The translations under genes were made by a program, and so were the position numbers. Below are positions 45,914 through 55,431 of a stretch of 64,000 nt of DNA, piece after piece; positions within the stretch are counted from its first letter, which is position 1, and every line of letters begins with the position of its first letter. The DNA is from CAUYXS01 sp965248495 (lineage in GTDB: Bacteria > Chloroflexota > Dehalococcoidia > Lucifugimonadales > Australimonadaceae), in contig CBDFJL010000003.1 of the NCBI GenBank assembly GCA_965248495.1, positions 1,984,001 to 2,048,000 of the forward strand, in the 5' to 3' direction. The notes under the pieces were generated by a model. It was not told the origin of the DNA and did not search any database. It saw nothing but the letters and a program-made list of their open reading frames with translations.

Positions 45914-46114
45914 CTACAGTAGGGTACCGCGCTTCTGCCGCCTGTCCATCACCTCGTCCCAGGAATCCGAGTCCATGAGCTCAGCCCAGTAGGCGTACAT
46001 ACCGAACTGGTTCTGCTCGCCCCGCCGGAAGACGACCTTTCCCCGGAGCTCGGCGTGCGTCTTCATGTGGTTCGTTCCCATTTGGGCGCGCGGTCGTGTC
46101 GCGCTTCGTAACAA
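45914..46114 (-). pseudogene. C-terminal remnant of a Rieske dioxygenase alpha subunit
   Basis: The segment RRGEQNQFGMYAYWAELMDSD followed by SWDEVMDRR matches the end of the alpha subunits at 27759-33882 (EQNQRGAYYFWADLMEAETWDDL). Only the last 35 or so residues are present; upstream sequence is unrelated. It shows that another dioxygenase gene once stood here. Confidence 0.6.
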
Positions 46115-46254
46115 TGCACCTAATCATGCCCGAAGTCGTGAGGAATTCGCCATCCGCTATGCTTTAGCGCGTCCGAGTCGCTGGCCATGCCCGATTTGGA
46201 GCGCATACGCTCAGGCTGGAATTGGGTGGTTCCCAGCAGTGTCGGAGGGACGAC

Positions 46255-46539
46255 GTGTGTGACCGACATCCGTACGCGCGCCAGCTTCTGACTCCGTGGC
46301 CGCTCGACGACCCACGGCTACGTCCTGAGCAGGTCAGGCGGCTCGTATTTGTTGTGAACCTGGTCGCTGTTCTCGTTCTGAGCTTCTTCGCCTATTGGGG
46401 CATCACGATTGTGCTGTTCGTCTCCTGCGGTGCTCTTCGTTGCGGAGCGCCATACGAAACGCTTCTATTAGCCTCGCTCATCTGCCTAGGGGCCGCGGCC
46501 GTCTGGCTAGCTATCAAGGAGCAGCGAGACGAGGGTTGA
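46255..46539 (+). CDS. small two-helix membrane protein
   Basis: A 94-residue protein: a basic N-terminus with RPEQVRRL, helix LVFVVNLVAVLVLSFFAYWG, a Cys pair (SCGALRCG) and helix LLLASLICLGAAAVWLAI, ending in a charged tail. The GTG at 46255 is preceded by GGAGGG at good spacing. No family recognised; flanked by remnants. Confidence 0.5.
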   Translation: MCDRHPYARQLLTPWPLDDPRLRPEQVRRLVFVVNLVAVLVLSFFAYWGITIVLFVSCGALRCGAPYETLLLASLICLGAAAVWLAIKEQRDEG

Positions 46540-46581
46540 GCGAGGCGGCCGGCCGCGCTCTCCCTCAGATACTCCTCCTTC

Positions 46582-46621
46582 CCGTCCCGTGGTGACCCCA
46601 CGAGGCGATTGCACGGGACGG
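46582..46621 (-). terminator. inverted repeat after the truncated cupredoxin gene
   Basis: CCGTCCCGTG (46582-46591) pairs with CACGGGACGG (46612-46621) over a 20-base loop. It may be the leftover terminator of the cupredoxin gene copy. Confidence 0.35.
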
Positions 46622-46638
46622 TAGGGAGCGCCGAGCAC

Positions 46639-46935
46639 CTAGTAGTCATATCCGTCTTCGGCCGGGACGTTGGCGCCCGGTACCGTTGGTGACGAGTCTT
46701 GGGTAGCCTGGTCAGCGACGTCGGTCCCCGAGTGGATGGCGCCGTGCATCCCAACCCCTTCGTGCGGGCGGCAGAACAGGTAAAAGTCAGCCGGTTCGCT
46801 CGGGAACGTGACGGTAGTCGTAACCGTCTGCTCGCCTGCCAGCGAAACGTCGGTCAGGATTGTTTCCTTTGTCGTGCTCACCGCAACGGTGAACGTGCGG
46901 GACAAGGAGGACTCGTTTCGGACTATGAATCGCAC
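46639..46935 (-). pseudogene. truncated cupredoxin copy
   Basis: 98 residues align closely with residues 67-163 of the cupredoxin at 11775-12266 (RFIVRNESS, FPSEPADFYLFCRPHEG, final AEDGYDY). The signal peptide and first strands are missing. The first copper His (SFSHTF) is Arg here (SLSRTF), while C-x2-H-x4-M is kept. With three of four ligands and no export signal it is unlikely to work. Upstream DNA is unrelated, pointing to a recombination end at about 46936. Confidence 0.7.
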
Positions 46936-47131
46936 TGTTTTTGGGCCCCGCGCCTGGGTTTGCTAACAGATTGCTAACGTATTGGCCGAGGTTGGGTATC
47001 AGCACGCCAGAGTGGCCGATACTCCGATTCCCCACCGGGCGCAGCACGACCTTGCAGGCGTCAGTTGGTATCAGTGGCCAACATTGGCTCACTCACACTT
47101 AAAACCCGCTGCCGGTTCGAACGCCCAGAAA

Positions 47132-47155
47132 GGCCCAGGCGAAATCGCCTGGGCC
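47132..47155 (-). terminator. tRNA-Pro terminator hairpin
   Basis: GGCCCAGGCG and CGCCTGGGCC form a 10-bp stem with a 4-base loop. On the minus strand it is followed by TTTCT and it lies 11 bases after the CCA end of the partial tRNA-Pro. Confidence 0.75.
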
Positions 47156-47166
47156 GCATCGTTGTC

Positions 47167-47210
47167 TGGTCGGGGCGCTGGAGATCGAACCCAGGACCTC
47201 CTGCTCCCAT
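47167..47210 (-). tRNA. 3' half of a tRNA-Pro gene (partial)
   Basis: On the minus strand the sequence reads TGGGAGCAGG (anticodon UGG plus the 3' side of its stem), AGGTC (variable loop), CTGGG-TTCGATC-TCCAG (T arm) and CGCCCCG-A-CCA (3' acceptor strand with encoded CCA). The 5' half, which should start CGGGGCG, is missing; the upstream bases do not pair. A gene cut in the anticodon loop but with its own terminator is the usual scar of an element that integrated in a tRNA gene. Confidence 0.65.
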
Positions 47211-47483
47211 GTTAGATATAATGACACTCTAACGCGAGAGGCCACCAGATGCTCAAGACCAAGATAGCGCAGCGCCGTGCCCTCGGATAAGCTCGCGTCT
47301 CCACCGGGAAACAGGTCGGCGAGCACCACAGCTCACTCGAAACCCAACAAGCGCGAGTCGCCGACTACATCGCGCTAGCTGGCGACGTCCACATCGAGAC
47401 ATTCGTGGACGTGCTCTCCGGCAGACGGGACGACCGGCCCGAGTACAACCGAATGGTCGACCTCGCGCTGGCCGGCGGCGCCC

Positions 47484-48083
47484 TGGGCGCTGACGCGCGT
47501 CGAGTCGCCTCCGCTGAAGGAGGTCGACTGGTGGGGCCAGGGCCACCGACTCCCCGGCATGTTCCGCGCGGGCGCTCGGCCTCCTGGCGCCGCCAAGGGC
47601 AAGCTCTTCCGGTTCGGTGGCGGGGGCCTCTTCGGCCTCTACACCCGCTGGCCGGTCGCGATCGAGCCGTGGAAGAGCCGCCTCTTCTACTTCCACTGGA
47701 CCCAGCCCGCCAACTGGTTCCAGAAGATGTGGTACAAGTTCCTCTACAACACCATGTACCGCTGGCTCGTGGAGTACAACTTCTCCATCCAGGACGGCTC
47801 GATGATGTTCGAGCAGCGCTACGACCACCCCGAGAAGCTCTCCGGCACCGATGCCGAGATCATTCAATGGCGCAAGCTCATCGTCACCCGGCACTACGGC
47901 GGACGAGATGCTGAGTTCGGTGTCGGGCACGGACGTTCGCTGAAGGAGATCGAGGAGCAGGCGGTCGCCGCCCCGGCTGACGGCCTGGTCTTCGGTTCCG
48001 AGATGCAGCTCGAGCGTAGCGTGGCCACTGGCTACTTGAAGGGCAAGTCGGGTGGCCGGAGGGCAGCCGCGACCCGCGAGTAG
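47484..48083 (+). pseudogene. C-terminal half of a Rieske-type oxygenase (5' truncated)
   Basis: About 199 residues in one frame without a proper start. TRWPVAIEPWKSRLFYFHWT and QKMWYKFLYNTMYRWLVEYN align with the catalytic half of the oxygenases at 2-1021 and 4123-5499 (RWMVPxTxD, WxxxWYYxWRK), and TDAEIIQWRKLIV matches GPIDTGVIYFRRHL. The Rieske domain and iron-site His pair are lost. The truncation is close to the tRNA-Pro scar. Confidence 0.65.
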
Positions 48084-48435
48084 CGATCGCCGTCCATTGG
48101 CAGACAAGGACACGGTCTTACGCCAGGGACGCGGCCCCTCCTTTGGGGTCACGCCTCGATATCTCGCTAGTACCCGTCGTCACCCCCCAAGCCCCGCCAG
48201 ACCGGGAAGCTACGCTCCATGGCCTTGCTGCATCAGCGCGCTCGGGATCACCCACGGCTGACCTGCCTCAGTGCCATGAGCGTGCCGTTCACGACCCCTT
48301 CACGTCGGGCCAAGCTCGATTCACACCGAGGGGCATGTGCCCTGGCTAGACTCCGTTGCAAACCCAGAACCCGAAGGGTCAGTCGCGATCGACCCACCGG
48401 TACTCAGGACGAGAACGATCGCTAAGGAGCCGGCC
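48084..48435. other. intergenic region, no gene seen
   Basis: About 350 bases between the truncated oxygenase and the next alpha subunit. No frame shows protein-like composition; the promoter of the dioxygenase genes downstream should be here. Confidence 0.35.
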
Positions 48436-49774
48436 ATGGTCCTCACGGAACGGCACAAGGTCATCGACGCCCACAACGGGGCCTTGGACCCCCGCGTCTT
48501 CGTCGATCCCGACATCTACCAGGAGGAACTGGTCAAGATCTTCGGCCGCGCGTGGAACATGATCGGCCATGAGAGCCTCGTGCCCGCGCCCAACGACTTT
48601 CTGCACACATACATCGGCGCCGATCCGGTCATCCTCTGCCGAGATGGTAAGGGTGCGCTCCACGCGTTTCTGAACCGGTGCATGCACCGCGGCAACCGGA
48701 TCTGCCGCGTTGACGACGGGAACGAGCGATTCTTCACCTGTGCCTACCACGGTTGGATCTTCTCCAACGAGGGCCAGCTGGTACACGTCCCCGGCTCCGA
48801 CGAGGCGTACTACGGTGAACTGGACCGCGTACAAAGGGCGCTGGTCGAGGCGCGCATCGAGAGCTACGCCGGCATCGTCTTCGCCACCTGGGACAAGACC
48901 GCCCCTTCGCTTACCGAGTACCTGGGCGACGCCCGGTGGTACCTCAACACCAACTTCAATCGTCTTCCGAGCGGCACCGAGGCCTACGGCCCATCAAGTG
49001 GATCGAGCCCGTCAATTGGAAGACCCCCGTCGACAACTGCTCGGACAACACCACGTGCCGCTGACCCACGGGTCAAGCGCGCGCCTGGAGACCCTCTACT
49101 TGGGTCGGCCGCGGACCACCCACGCCCTCCAGTTCAAGAGTCCCAGCAAGCACGTCTCCGTGAACGGCCATGCCGTGACCTTCCGCATGTCGCAGCCAGG
49201 CGACGTCCGGCGGGGCCACGGTGTCACAGAGGACAACGTCCACCTGTTCGAGGAGTACTACCGCGACACTGCCGAGGAGGCCCGGGGACACCTCGGCAGC
49301 GTGCGTGCTGATCATGTGCAGCTGGCCAACCACAGCGTCTTTCCCAATGGCGTCCTCGGCTTTCGTCTCGCGCTGCCCCGCGGCCCGCTACAGACGGAGT
49401 TCTGGCACTTCGTCGTCGTCGAGGCCGCCATGCCCAGGGAGCTGAAGAAGGCTCTGGCCATCGGCTCGGTGTCCAACAACGGACCTGCCGGACTGTTCGA
49501 GCAGGACGACCTCGACAACTGGCGCCAGGTCACGGAGGGCTCGCTGAGTCCGCTCGGCCAGCGGCTCCCGCAGGACCTATCGATGGGGCTGGGCCACATC
49601 GACCACGACTCAAAGTACCCGGGCGTGGTCTCGGAGCGCTACATCTCCGAGAACAACCAGCGGTACTTCTACCGCCGCTGGGAGGAGTTCATGAACGCGG
49701 AGAGCTGGGACGACATTCCCATACAGCCGCTCACTGCCCAGTTCGAGGGCACCTCGACCAACGGGAGGTCGTAG
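48436..49774 (+). CDS. ring-hydroxylating dioxygenase alpha subunit (copy D, two frameshifts)
   Basis: AAGGAG precedes the ATG at 48436. The Rieske motifs NRCMHRGNRICR and TCAYHGW are intact. After EAYGP the frame is lost near 48990. In the next frame PIKWIEPVNWKTPVDNCSDN is read, and a second missing base near 49049 hides the iron site, which restores as DNYHVPLTH (D-x2-H-x4-H). The rest, to NNQRYFYRRWEEFMNAESW, is open to 49774. Repaired length is about 447 residues. It is distant from copies A-C. A beta subunit gene follows after about 30 bases. It is a complete enzyme gene if the two missing bases are sequencing errors. Confidence 0.82.
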
Positions 49775-49804
49775 CTTGGCGGTCCGCCGAAAAGGAGCAG
49801 AGAC

Positions 49805-50366
49805 ATGACCACGACCACGACCAGCACGAAGCCAGGGTCCGAGATCGCCCCGCCCTCCGAGGATGAGATGCGGCTCTGGCACTGGCTCATGCGCTTCTAC
49901 GCCCGCGAGGCATGGCTCCTCGACGAGCGCAAGTTCCACCACTGGCTGGACCTGTTTACCGACGACACCCTCTACTACATGCCCCGCCGGAAGAACGTCC
50001 GCTTCAAGGACCTCGAGCACGAGCTCGGCGGGGCCGATGACGTCGCAATCTTCGAAGAGGACAAGACGCTGCTGCGCATCCGGGTCGAGCGGTTCGACAC
50101 GGGCACGGCCTGGGCCGAGGACCCACCCTCGCGAACGCGGCACCTCATCACCAACCTAGAGATCGAGCCCTCGGGGAGCGGCGAGGTGCTGGCGAAGACG
50201 GCGTTCCTCGTCTATCGCTCACACCTCGAGACCGAGCTCAGCCTCTACGGCGGTGGCCGGCACGACACCCTGCGCATGGAGAACGGCCAGTGGAGGATCG
50301 CGAAGCGGCTCATCATCCTCGACGCGAACGTCATTAAGGGCCAAGAACCTGAGCGTGTTCTTCTAA
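49805..50366 (+). CDS. dioxygenase beta subunit (frameshift near its end)
   Basis: About 186 residues of the SnoaL-like beta family: WLLDERKFHHWLDLFTDDTL, YYMPRRKNVRF and the strand HDTLRMENGQWRIAKRLIIL. An AAAAGGAG precedes the ATG. An extra G in the GGG at 50338-50340 makes the frame run on into the next gene as a 273-residue fusion. Removing it gives AKNLSVFF and a stop at 50364-50366, matching AKNITLLF of the beta subunit at 31465. It is partner of alpha copy D. Confidence 0.82.
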
Positions 50367-50395
50367 GCGGAACGGGGAGCTCAAGGAGCTGTGGA

Positions 50396-50626
50396 ATGAA
50401 CTTTCGTGTCGGCGATCAGGTGAGAGTCAGGCCAAACTCGGGCGCCCCGTCGGTGCTCTATGGAGAGGAAGGTCCCATCGTCCGCGTCGAGGGTGACGAG
50501 CCCACGGCGGGGGCTTCAGGACACCGCTACGTCGTCAGGCTTCAGGACGACGAGTTCCCGGTCGTTGAGGCGGACCTCGAGCCCGCCGAGGAGGCGCCGG
50601 AAGAGGAAGCGGAGTCGTACCAGTAG
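50396..50626 (+). CDS. small GDQ-motif protein downstream of the second beta subunit
   Basis: A 76-residue protein with AAGGAG before the ATG at 50396. It reads NFRVGDQVRVRPNSG, then short strands (EGPIVRVEGDEP, HRYVVRLQDDEFPVVEADL) and a Glu-rich tail. Size, position and the GDQ opening match the protein at 32069. It is likely a small beta-barrel accessory protein of the dioxygenase; no known family recognised. It is in frame with the beta gene only because of the frameshift. Confidence 0.65.
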   Translation: MNFRVGDQVRVRPNSGAPSVLYGEEGPIVRVEGDEPTAGASGHRYVVRLQDDEFPVVEADLEPAEEAPEEEAESYQ

Positions 50627-50899
50627 CGCTCGGTCGTTCACCGCGGGCCGGCGCGCCGCTGCTCGACGAAACAGCGCCCTCTGGGCGCGATTCAGCCCGC
50701 AGCGATGCCAGTCACCTTCGCCCAAGCCGCCCGCGGCACTCCGCGGCTGTCCTCCCAAGCGCGATGTGGACGGCCCCGGCGGCTTTCACGCGCCTCTCAC
50801 GCCCCGACCGCGACCAGTCACTCGACGTTCACGCTCCTCGCGCGATACTTCCAGCTAGAGCGTACGGTAGGAATTCAGTGCACGGAGGTTCGAGCGCCC

Positions 50900-51739
50900 A
50901 TGGTCCGCCTACCCTTTGCCGTCTTGCTAGTCTTCCTCGCCGCGATGCTGGCGACCGCATGTGGGGGCAACGGTGCGCCGGCGCCGGCCGCCCAGACCAC
51001 CGCGACGACTCCCAACCTCGGCCAGCTTGCGCCTGGGGACGCCGAGACCGGGGAGAGCCTGTTCCTAACGAAGGGCTGCTCCACGTGTCACGGCCGAGGC
51101 GGTGAGGGCACCGCGGCGGGCCCGTCGCTGGCGGGCCATAGCGAGGCGCAGGTCCTCCGCCAGGTCCGGAACCCCGCCGGGACCATGCCCCGGTACGGCC
51201 CCGAGCGGGTGTCGGAACAGCAGCTCACCCACCTCGTGGCCTTCGTAACCGGTCTGGAGGAGGAGGGCGGGCACGCGCACACGACGATGCTGCCCGCCGG
51301 CGACCTCGCGCTCATGCACCTCAGGTTGGCACTGGTGGCAGTGAAGACCGATGACGCCGCCGAGGCCCGTCACCACCTGGCCCACGCCCTGGAGGAGGCG
51401 GATGCGTCGCTGAGCGAGACCGTGCAGGACGCGCTCGCGGCGTTGGAGGGCGGCAACCTTCACGATGCCGAGCACGACATTGAGGGCCTCCTCAAGGGGC
51501 AGGCCGACGACGACGACACCGTTGACCTCCACCTGAGCCTGGCCACCGCAGCACTGGAAGAGACGGACGGCGCGGACGTGCTCCACCACCTGGCGCACTT
51601 CATGGCGACCGAGACCGCACAGGTCCGCCTGGACCAGGCCGCCGAAGTGGTCGAGCACCTGCAGGCGGGGGAGCTCGCCGAAGCAAGACATGCGCTCGAG
51701 GACCTGACTGCGGAGGCCGAGCACGACCATGGCGATTGA
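50900..51739 (+). CDS. cytochrome c lipoprotein with His-rich helical C-terminus
   Basis: 279 residues: signal peptide with lipobox LATAC, Ala/Pro/Thr spacer, one cytochrome c domain (CSTCHGRGG heme site, axial Met candidate in AGTMPRYGP) to about residue 120, then 150 residues of helical, His/Asp/Glu/Ala-rich repeats (EARHHLAHALEEAD, HLSLATAALEETDGADVLHH). The C-terminal part could bind metal or haem partners. It would act on the outer face of the membrane in electron transfer. It follows the dioxygenase set after about 270 bases, so a link is not certain. Confidence 0.78.
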   Translation: MVRLPFAVLLVFLAAMLATACGGNGAPAPAAQTTATTPNLGQLAPGDAETGESLFLTKGCSTCHGRGGEGTAAGPSLAGHSEAQVLRQVRNPAGTMPRYGPERVSEQQLTHLVAFVTGLEEEGGHAHTTMLPAGDLALMHLRLALVAVKTDDAAEARHHLAHALEEADASLSETVQDALAALEGGNLHDAEHDIEGLLKGQADDDDTVDLHLSLATAALEETDGADVLHHLAHFMATETAQVRLDQAAEVVEHLQAGELAEARHALEDLTAEAEHDHGD

Positions 51740-51754
51740 GGGGCACTGAGCAGC

Positions 51755-53322
51755 ATGGCCTCGCGCACAGACACCCATCGCCCTGCGTTCGTCGCGGCGC
51801 TCCTCGAGCCGCAGGCCTACGCCCCCGAGGGCTTCGTACCCGAGGCCGTGGATTTCGGCGAGACCCACATCTCCTACCTATTCTTCACCGGGCCCTATGT
51901 CTACAAGGTCAAGAAGGCCGTCGACCTCGGCTTCCTGGACTTCAGCACACTCGAACGGCGTCACGAGTTCTGCGAGCTCGAGGTGGCGCTGAACCGGGAT
52001 ATCGCTCCCTCCGTCTACCTCGGCGTCGTTCCGGTCACGAAGCAGGCGGACGACTTCGCTCTGGGTGGTGGCGGGGAGGTCGTCGACTGGGCCGTGAAGA
52101 TGCGCCAACTGCCCCGCGAAAGGATGCTCGACGCCATGCTGGCCCGCGGTGAGGTCACGCCGGCCGACGCCGAGCGCCTCGCGCACCGCATCGCCGACTT
52201 CCACCTGTGGCTACCCGCCACCGACGAGGCGCGCCAGCTGGGCGGCCTGGCCAGTGTCCGAGCGCAAGTGGAGGACAACTTCGCGCAGACCGAGCGCTTC
52301 GTCGGCAGGCACCTGTCGCGGGCGGTCTTCGACGACGTCGCAGCCTACAGCCGCGCCTTCATGGACGTACGGGTGCCGCTGTTCGAGCAGCGCTCGGCCG
52401 AGGGGAGGGTCGTCGACGGCCACGGGGACCTGCACGCAGGGCAGATCAACCTGACAAACGGCATCGAGATCATGGACCGCATCGAGTTCGACGGCGCGTA
52501 TCGCTGCGGCGACGTGGCGGCCGACCTCGCCTTCCTGGCCATGGACCTCGACCACTTTGGGCGGCCCGACCTGTCCGCCGCCCTGGTGGACGCCTACGTC
52601 GCGCGGACCGGTGACGGCGGCCTGCGGGCGGTGCTGGGCTTTTACCAGTGCTACCGCGCCTACGTTCGCGGCAAGGTCACTAGCCTCAAGCTAGCGACCT
52701 CCGCATTGCCCGACACCGAGCGCCGACGGACGCTGGAGGCCGCTCGTGCCTACTACGAGCTTGCGAATCGCTACGCCATGGCCTGCGTGCCGGTGCCCGC
52801 TCTCTACCTGGTCGTCGGTCTGCCTGGGAGCGGCAAGAGCACCGTCGCCGCCACGCTGGGCGAGCGCTGGGGCATCGCGCACGTCTCGTCGGACGTCGAG
52901 CGCAAGCGACTAGCAGGATTCGAACCCACGGCCCGGCCGGTCGACGCCGGCGTCGACGTCTACACCCCCGGTATGGACCGGCGGACGTACCAGCGGCTGA
53001 TCGAGCGGGCCCGCGAGGAGCTTTCCGCCGGGCGCTCCGTCGTGCTGGACGCGACGTTCCGCTCCGCGGCGGGCCGTCGTGAGGCGCTGAGGGTGGCCGA
53101 GGAGGCGGGGGCGCCGGCCTTGGTCGTCGAATGCACACTGCCGGCGGCCGTGGTGCGCCGGCGCATTGAGGATCGTGTGCTCCCGACATGCGCCGGCGCT
53201 GGGAACCGGTGACGGAGGTGGACCCGCGGTACCACATCGTGCTCGACACATCGGGCGACCGAGGCGACACGGCACGCCGGCTACTGTACGAGCTGTTCGC
53301 CAGCGCGCTCAGCAAGGGCTGA
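51755..53322 (+). CDS. aminoglycoside-phosphotransferase-like / P-loop kinase fusion (frameshift at C-terminus)
   Basis: The N-terminal 330 residues have the kinase-like motif VVDGHGDLHAGQINL and a second motif EFDGAYRCGDVAADLAFLAM of the APH family. The C-terminal domain has Walker A VGLPGSGKSTVAATLG and a Zeta-toxin/AAA_33-like fold. The frame stops at 53212 with unrelated residues; one base off, near 53180, it reads PDMRRRWEPVTEVDP and ends at 53322. This two-domain family is widespread and of unknown substrate. It starts 16 bases after the cytochrome gene. Confidence 0.78.
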
Positions 53323-53595
53323 TCGGCAGCGTTATCCCAGACCGCAGCGCAGCCGCGTGGCTACGGGAGCATCCTCAGGGGGGCCTGTTGTGCGCCAAGT
53401 CCTGGACGCTAGGTGCAACGTGCACGCTCGGCTCGCGATAACGAAGTGGTCCACTAGCCAGCCTGACTGAACCTGCCCTGGATGTAGCATGGTCGGGTCA
53501 TGGGTAGCGAAGCCGCGCCGTCTACGCTACAAGCAACGCCTTGCGGCCGAAGAGGAGCATGTGGACGATCTAGCCAGCCTGTTGAGGCGGATGCC

Positions 53596-54562
53596 ATGAC
53601 CGGCCCTGGAACGCTAAGTACTCACAGCAGCACGCTGGGGCCACACGAGCTGCTTAGCCTCATCGGCAACACTCCGCTGGTCGAGCTTCGGCACGTCGCG
53701 CCAGAGTCCGCGGTCCGCATCTACGCGAAGCTCGAGGGACAAAATCCCAGCGGCAGTCTCAAGGACCGTATCGCTCTCGCGATGGTCGTAGCGGCCGAGC
53801 GTTCCGGAAAGCTGTTAGCGGGCGGAACCATCGTTGAAGCATCCAGCGGCAATACAGCTATCGCCCTGGGCTTGGTTGCGCGACAGCGCGGATATCGCCT
53901 CAAGGTAGTTATCCCCGGAAGGCGCAGTGCCCACGATCGACGATGCCATGAACCTTCTGGGTGTTGAGATCTTGCATTGCCCGTCTGAGGGCGGGATGCG
54001 TCGGGCAATCGAAACGGCCGAAGAGCTAGCCGAGCGCGAAGGGGCCTTGGAGCTGAGTCAATTTACCAACGAGGCCAATGTCGGAGCGCAGTACCTGACG
54101 GGCGGAGAGATACTAGAACAGCTCGATCAGGTCGACGTCTTCGTCGCCGGGATCGGTACCGGCGGCACGGTGACTGGGGTGGGAAAGAGGCTCCGCGAGC
54201 GCTTCCCGAAGGTGGAGGTGATCGGTGTTGAGCCTACGTTGGGCGAAAGGCTTCAGGGCCTACGGAGCATGGAGGAAGGGTACGTCCCTCCACTCCTCGA
54301 TATCGGCCTTCTCAGTGGACGCTTCATCGTAGGGAGCCGGGACGCGATCGATTGCGCCCGAATGGTGGCGGAACGCGAGGGGTTGTTGGCCGGTGTTTCG
54401 TCCGGAGCCACGCTGTCCGTCGCGCTTCGGATCGCTGAGCGAATGGAGTCTGGCAATATCGTAGTGATGTTCGCTGATGGCGGATGGAAGTACCTTCCCG
54501 CCCGCCCGTGGAACGCCGAGGCGATCGACCCGGTACGGCTCAACGAGGTCCATTGGTGGTAA
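53596..54562 (+). CDS. cysteine synthase / cystathionine beta-synthase family enzyme (one frameshift)
   Basis: Two frames make one PLP enzyme of about 321 residues. The first has LIGNTPLVEL, the PLP Lys in SGSLKDRIA and EASSGNTAIALG. The second has GIGTGGTVTGVG (phosphate-binding loop) and the C-terminal AGVSSGATLSVAL. An extra G in the run near 53914-53918 breaks the frame; without it VIPEGAVPTIDDAMNLLG is continuous. It should make cysteine from O-acetyl- or O-phosphoserine. A longer start at 53500 is possible but lacks family sequence. Confidence 0.85.
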
Positions 54563-54696
54563 CACGCCACGCTGTTGCGGAACGACGTCTAGGCCACCAG
54601 TGAAACGACGGGCGTTGTGACAACCGATTTCTTTGGGCTAATAGGTCCTCAATCTTGTGGTGACGCCACCACCACTTCTGCGCCACTCAGGTGACC

Positions 54697-55431
54697 TCAT
54701 GGTATTCCGAACCGAAGCGCTTTGACTTGAAGTTTCTGGACAAGCTGTAAACCCTCAAGGGCAAGGCCCGTCCGTATCGCCCCAAGTAGCGAGTCCTCCG
54801 GCGGTTCGTAGTACACCGACTCCTTGGCCCAGTAGGCCTCCCACTCGGCGAGTGTGGACAGGTAGAGCAGAACCTCGTAGGTGTCTTCGTCCTCCTGATG
54901 GAACGCACCCCTAGTCACGAGTGACTCTTCAACCCGGTCGATGTTGTCGATTACGTTCACGAAACGCGACTGGTAGTGGAGTTGCCCCAGGTGGTGGAAG
55001 GTCGTCTCGCTCTGCATTGAGAGCGGCACGGGGTCCGGACCGGGGCGAGCGTCGATGAGCACCCCATGAGGCCGGAGCGACCTGTGGACCTTCCGCAGGG
55101 CGTCAACGACGCCCTCAGCCGGCAGTCATCACATTGACCATGAAAACATCGCCACGTCGTATGTGGTGACGGGGATGTCAATGTCAGCCACCCCACCGAC
55201 TTGGAAGTCGACCTTGCCCCTTAGGGCGTCAGGGGCATGTTCACGGGCGCTCGATATTGCTGTCGCATCGGGATCGAAGGCGAGAACGGAGGCTGCGGCG
55301 TCAGCGAAGGCCCAAGTCATCCGACCATTTCCGCACCCGATCTCCAGCACGGACTGCCCTCTGAAATCCACGAGGCGATTGATGACACGGGCCTCCACAC
55401 CTTCTGGGTCGTGGTTTCCGATCATGGGCAC
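54697..55431 (-). CDS. SAM-dependent methyltransferase interrupted by two TGA codons
   Basis: The N-terminal part (55431-55129) has the SAM motif SVLEIGCGNGRMTWAFAD and a second motif VLAFDPDA. It stops at MFSWSM followed by TGA TGA (55126-55131), then continues in the same frame as LPAEGVVDALRKVHRSLRP and on to 54697. Total about 244 codons. So the break is by adjacent nonsense codons, not a frameshift. It is probably an inactivated class I methyltransferase, or a sequence error. Substrate unknown. Confidence 0.65.

Noticed and set aside
47167..47250. complete tRNA on the minus strand with anticodon AUA and a long variable arm
   Set aside because: The proposed 5' acceptor strand does not pair with CGCCCCG and the anticodon stem has a mismatch; the tRNA-Pro 3' half explains the sequence better.
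49805..50626. 273-residue fusion of beta subunit and GDQ-motif protein
   Set aside because: Removing one G near 50338 restores the normal beta-subunit C-terminus and stop, and the small protein has its own AAGGAG and ATG, as at the other locus.
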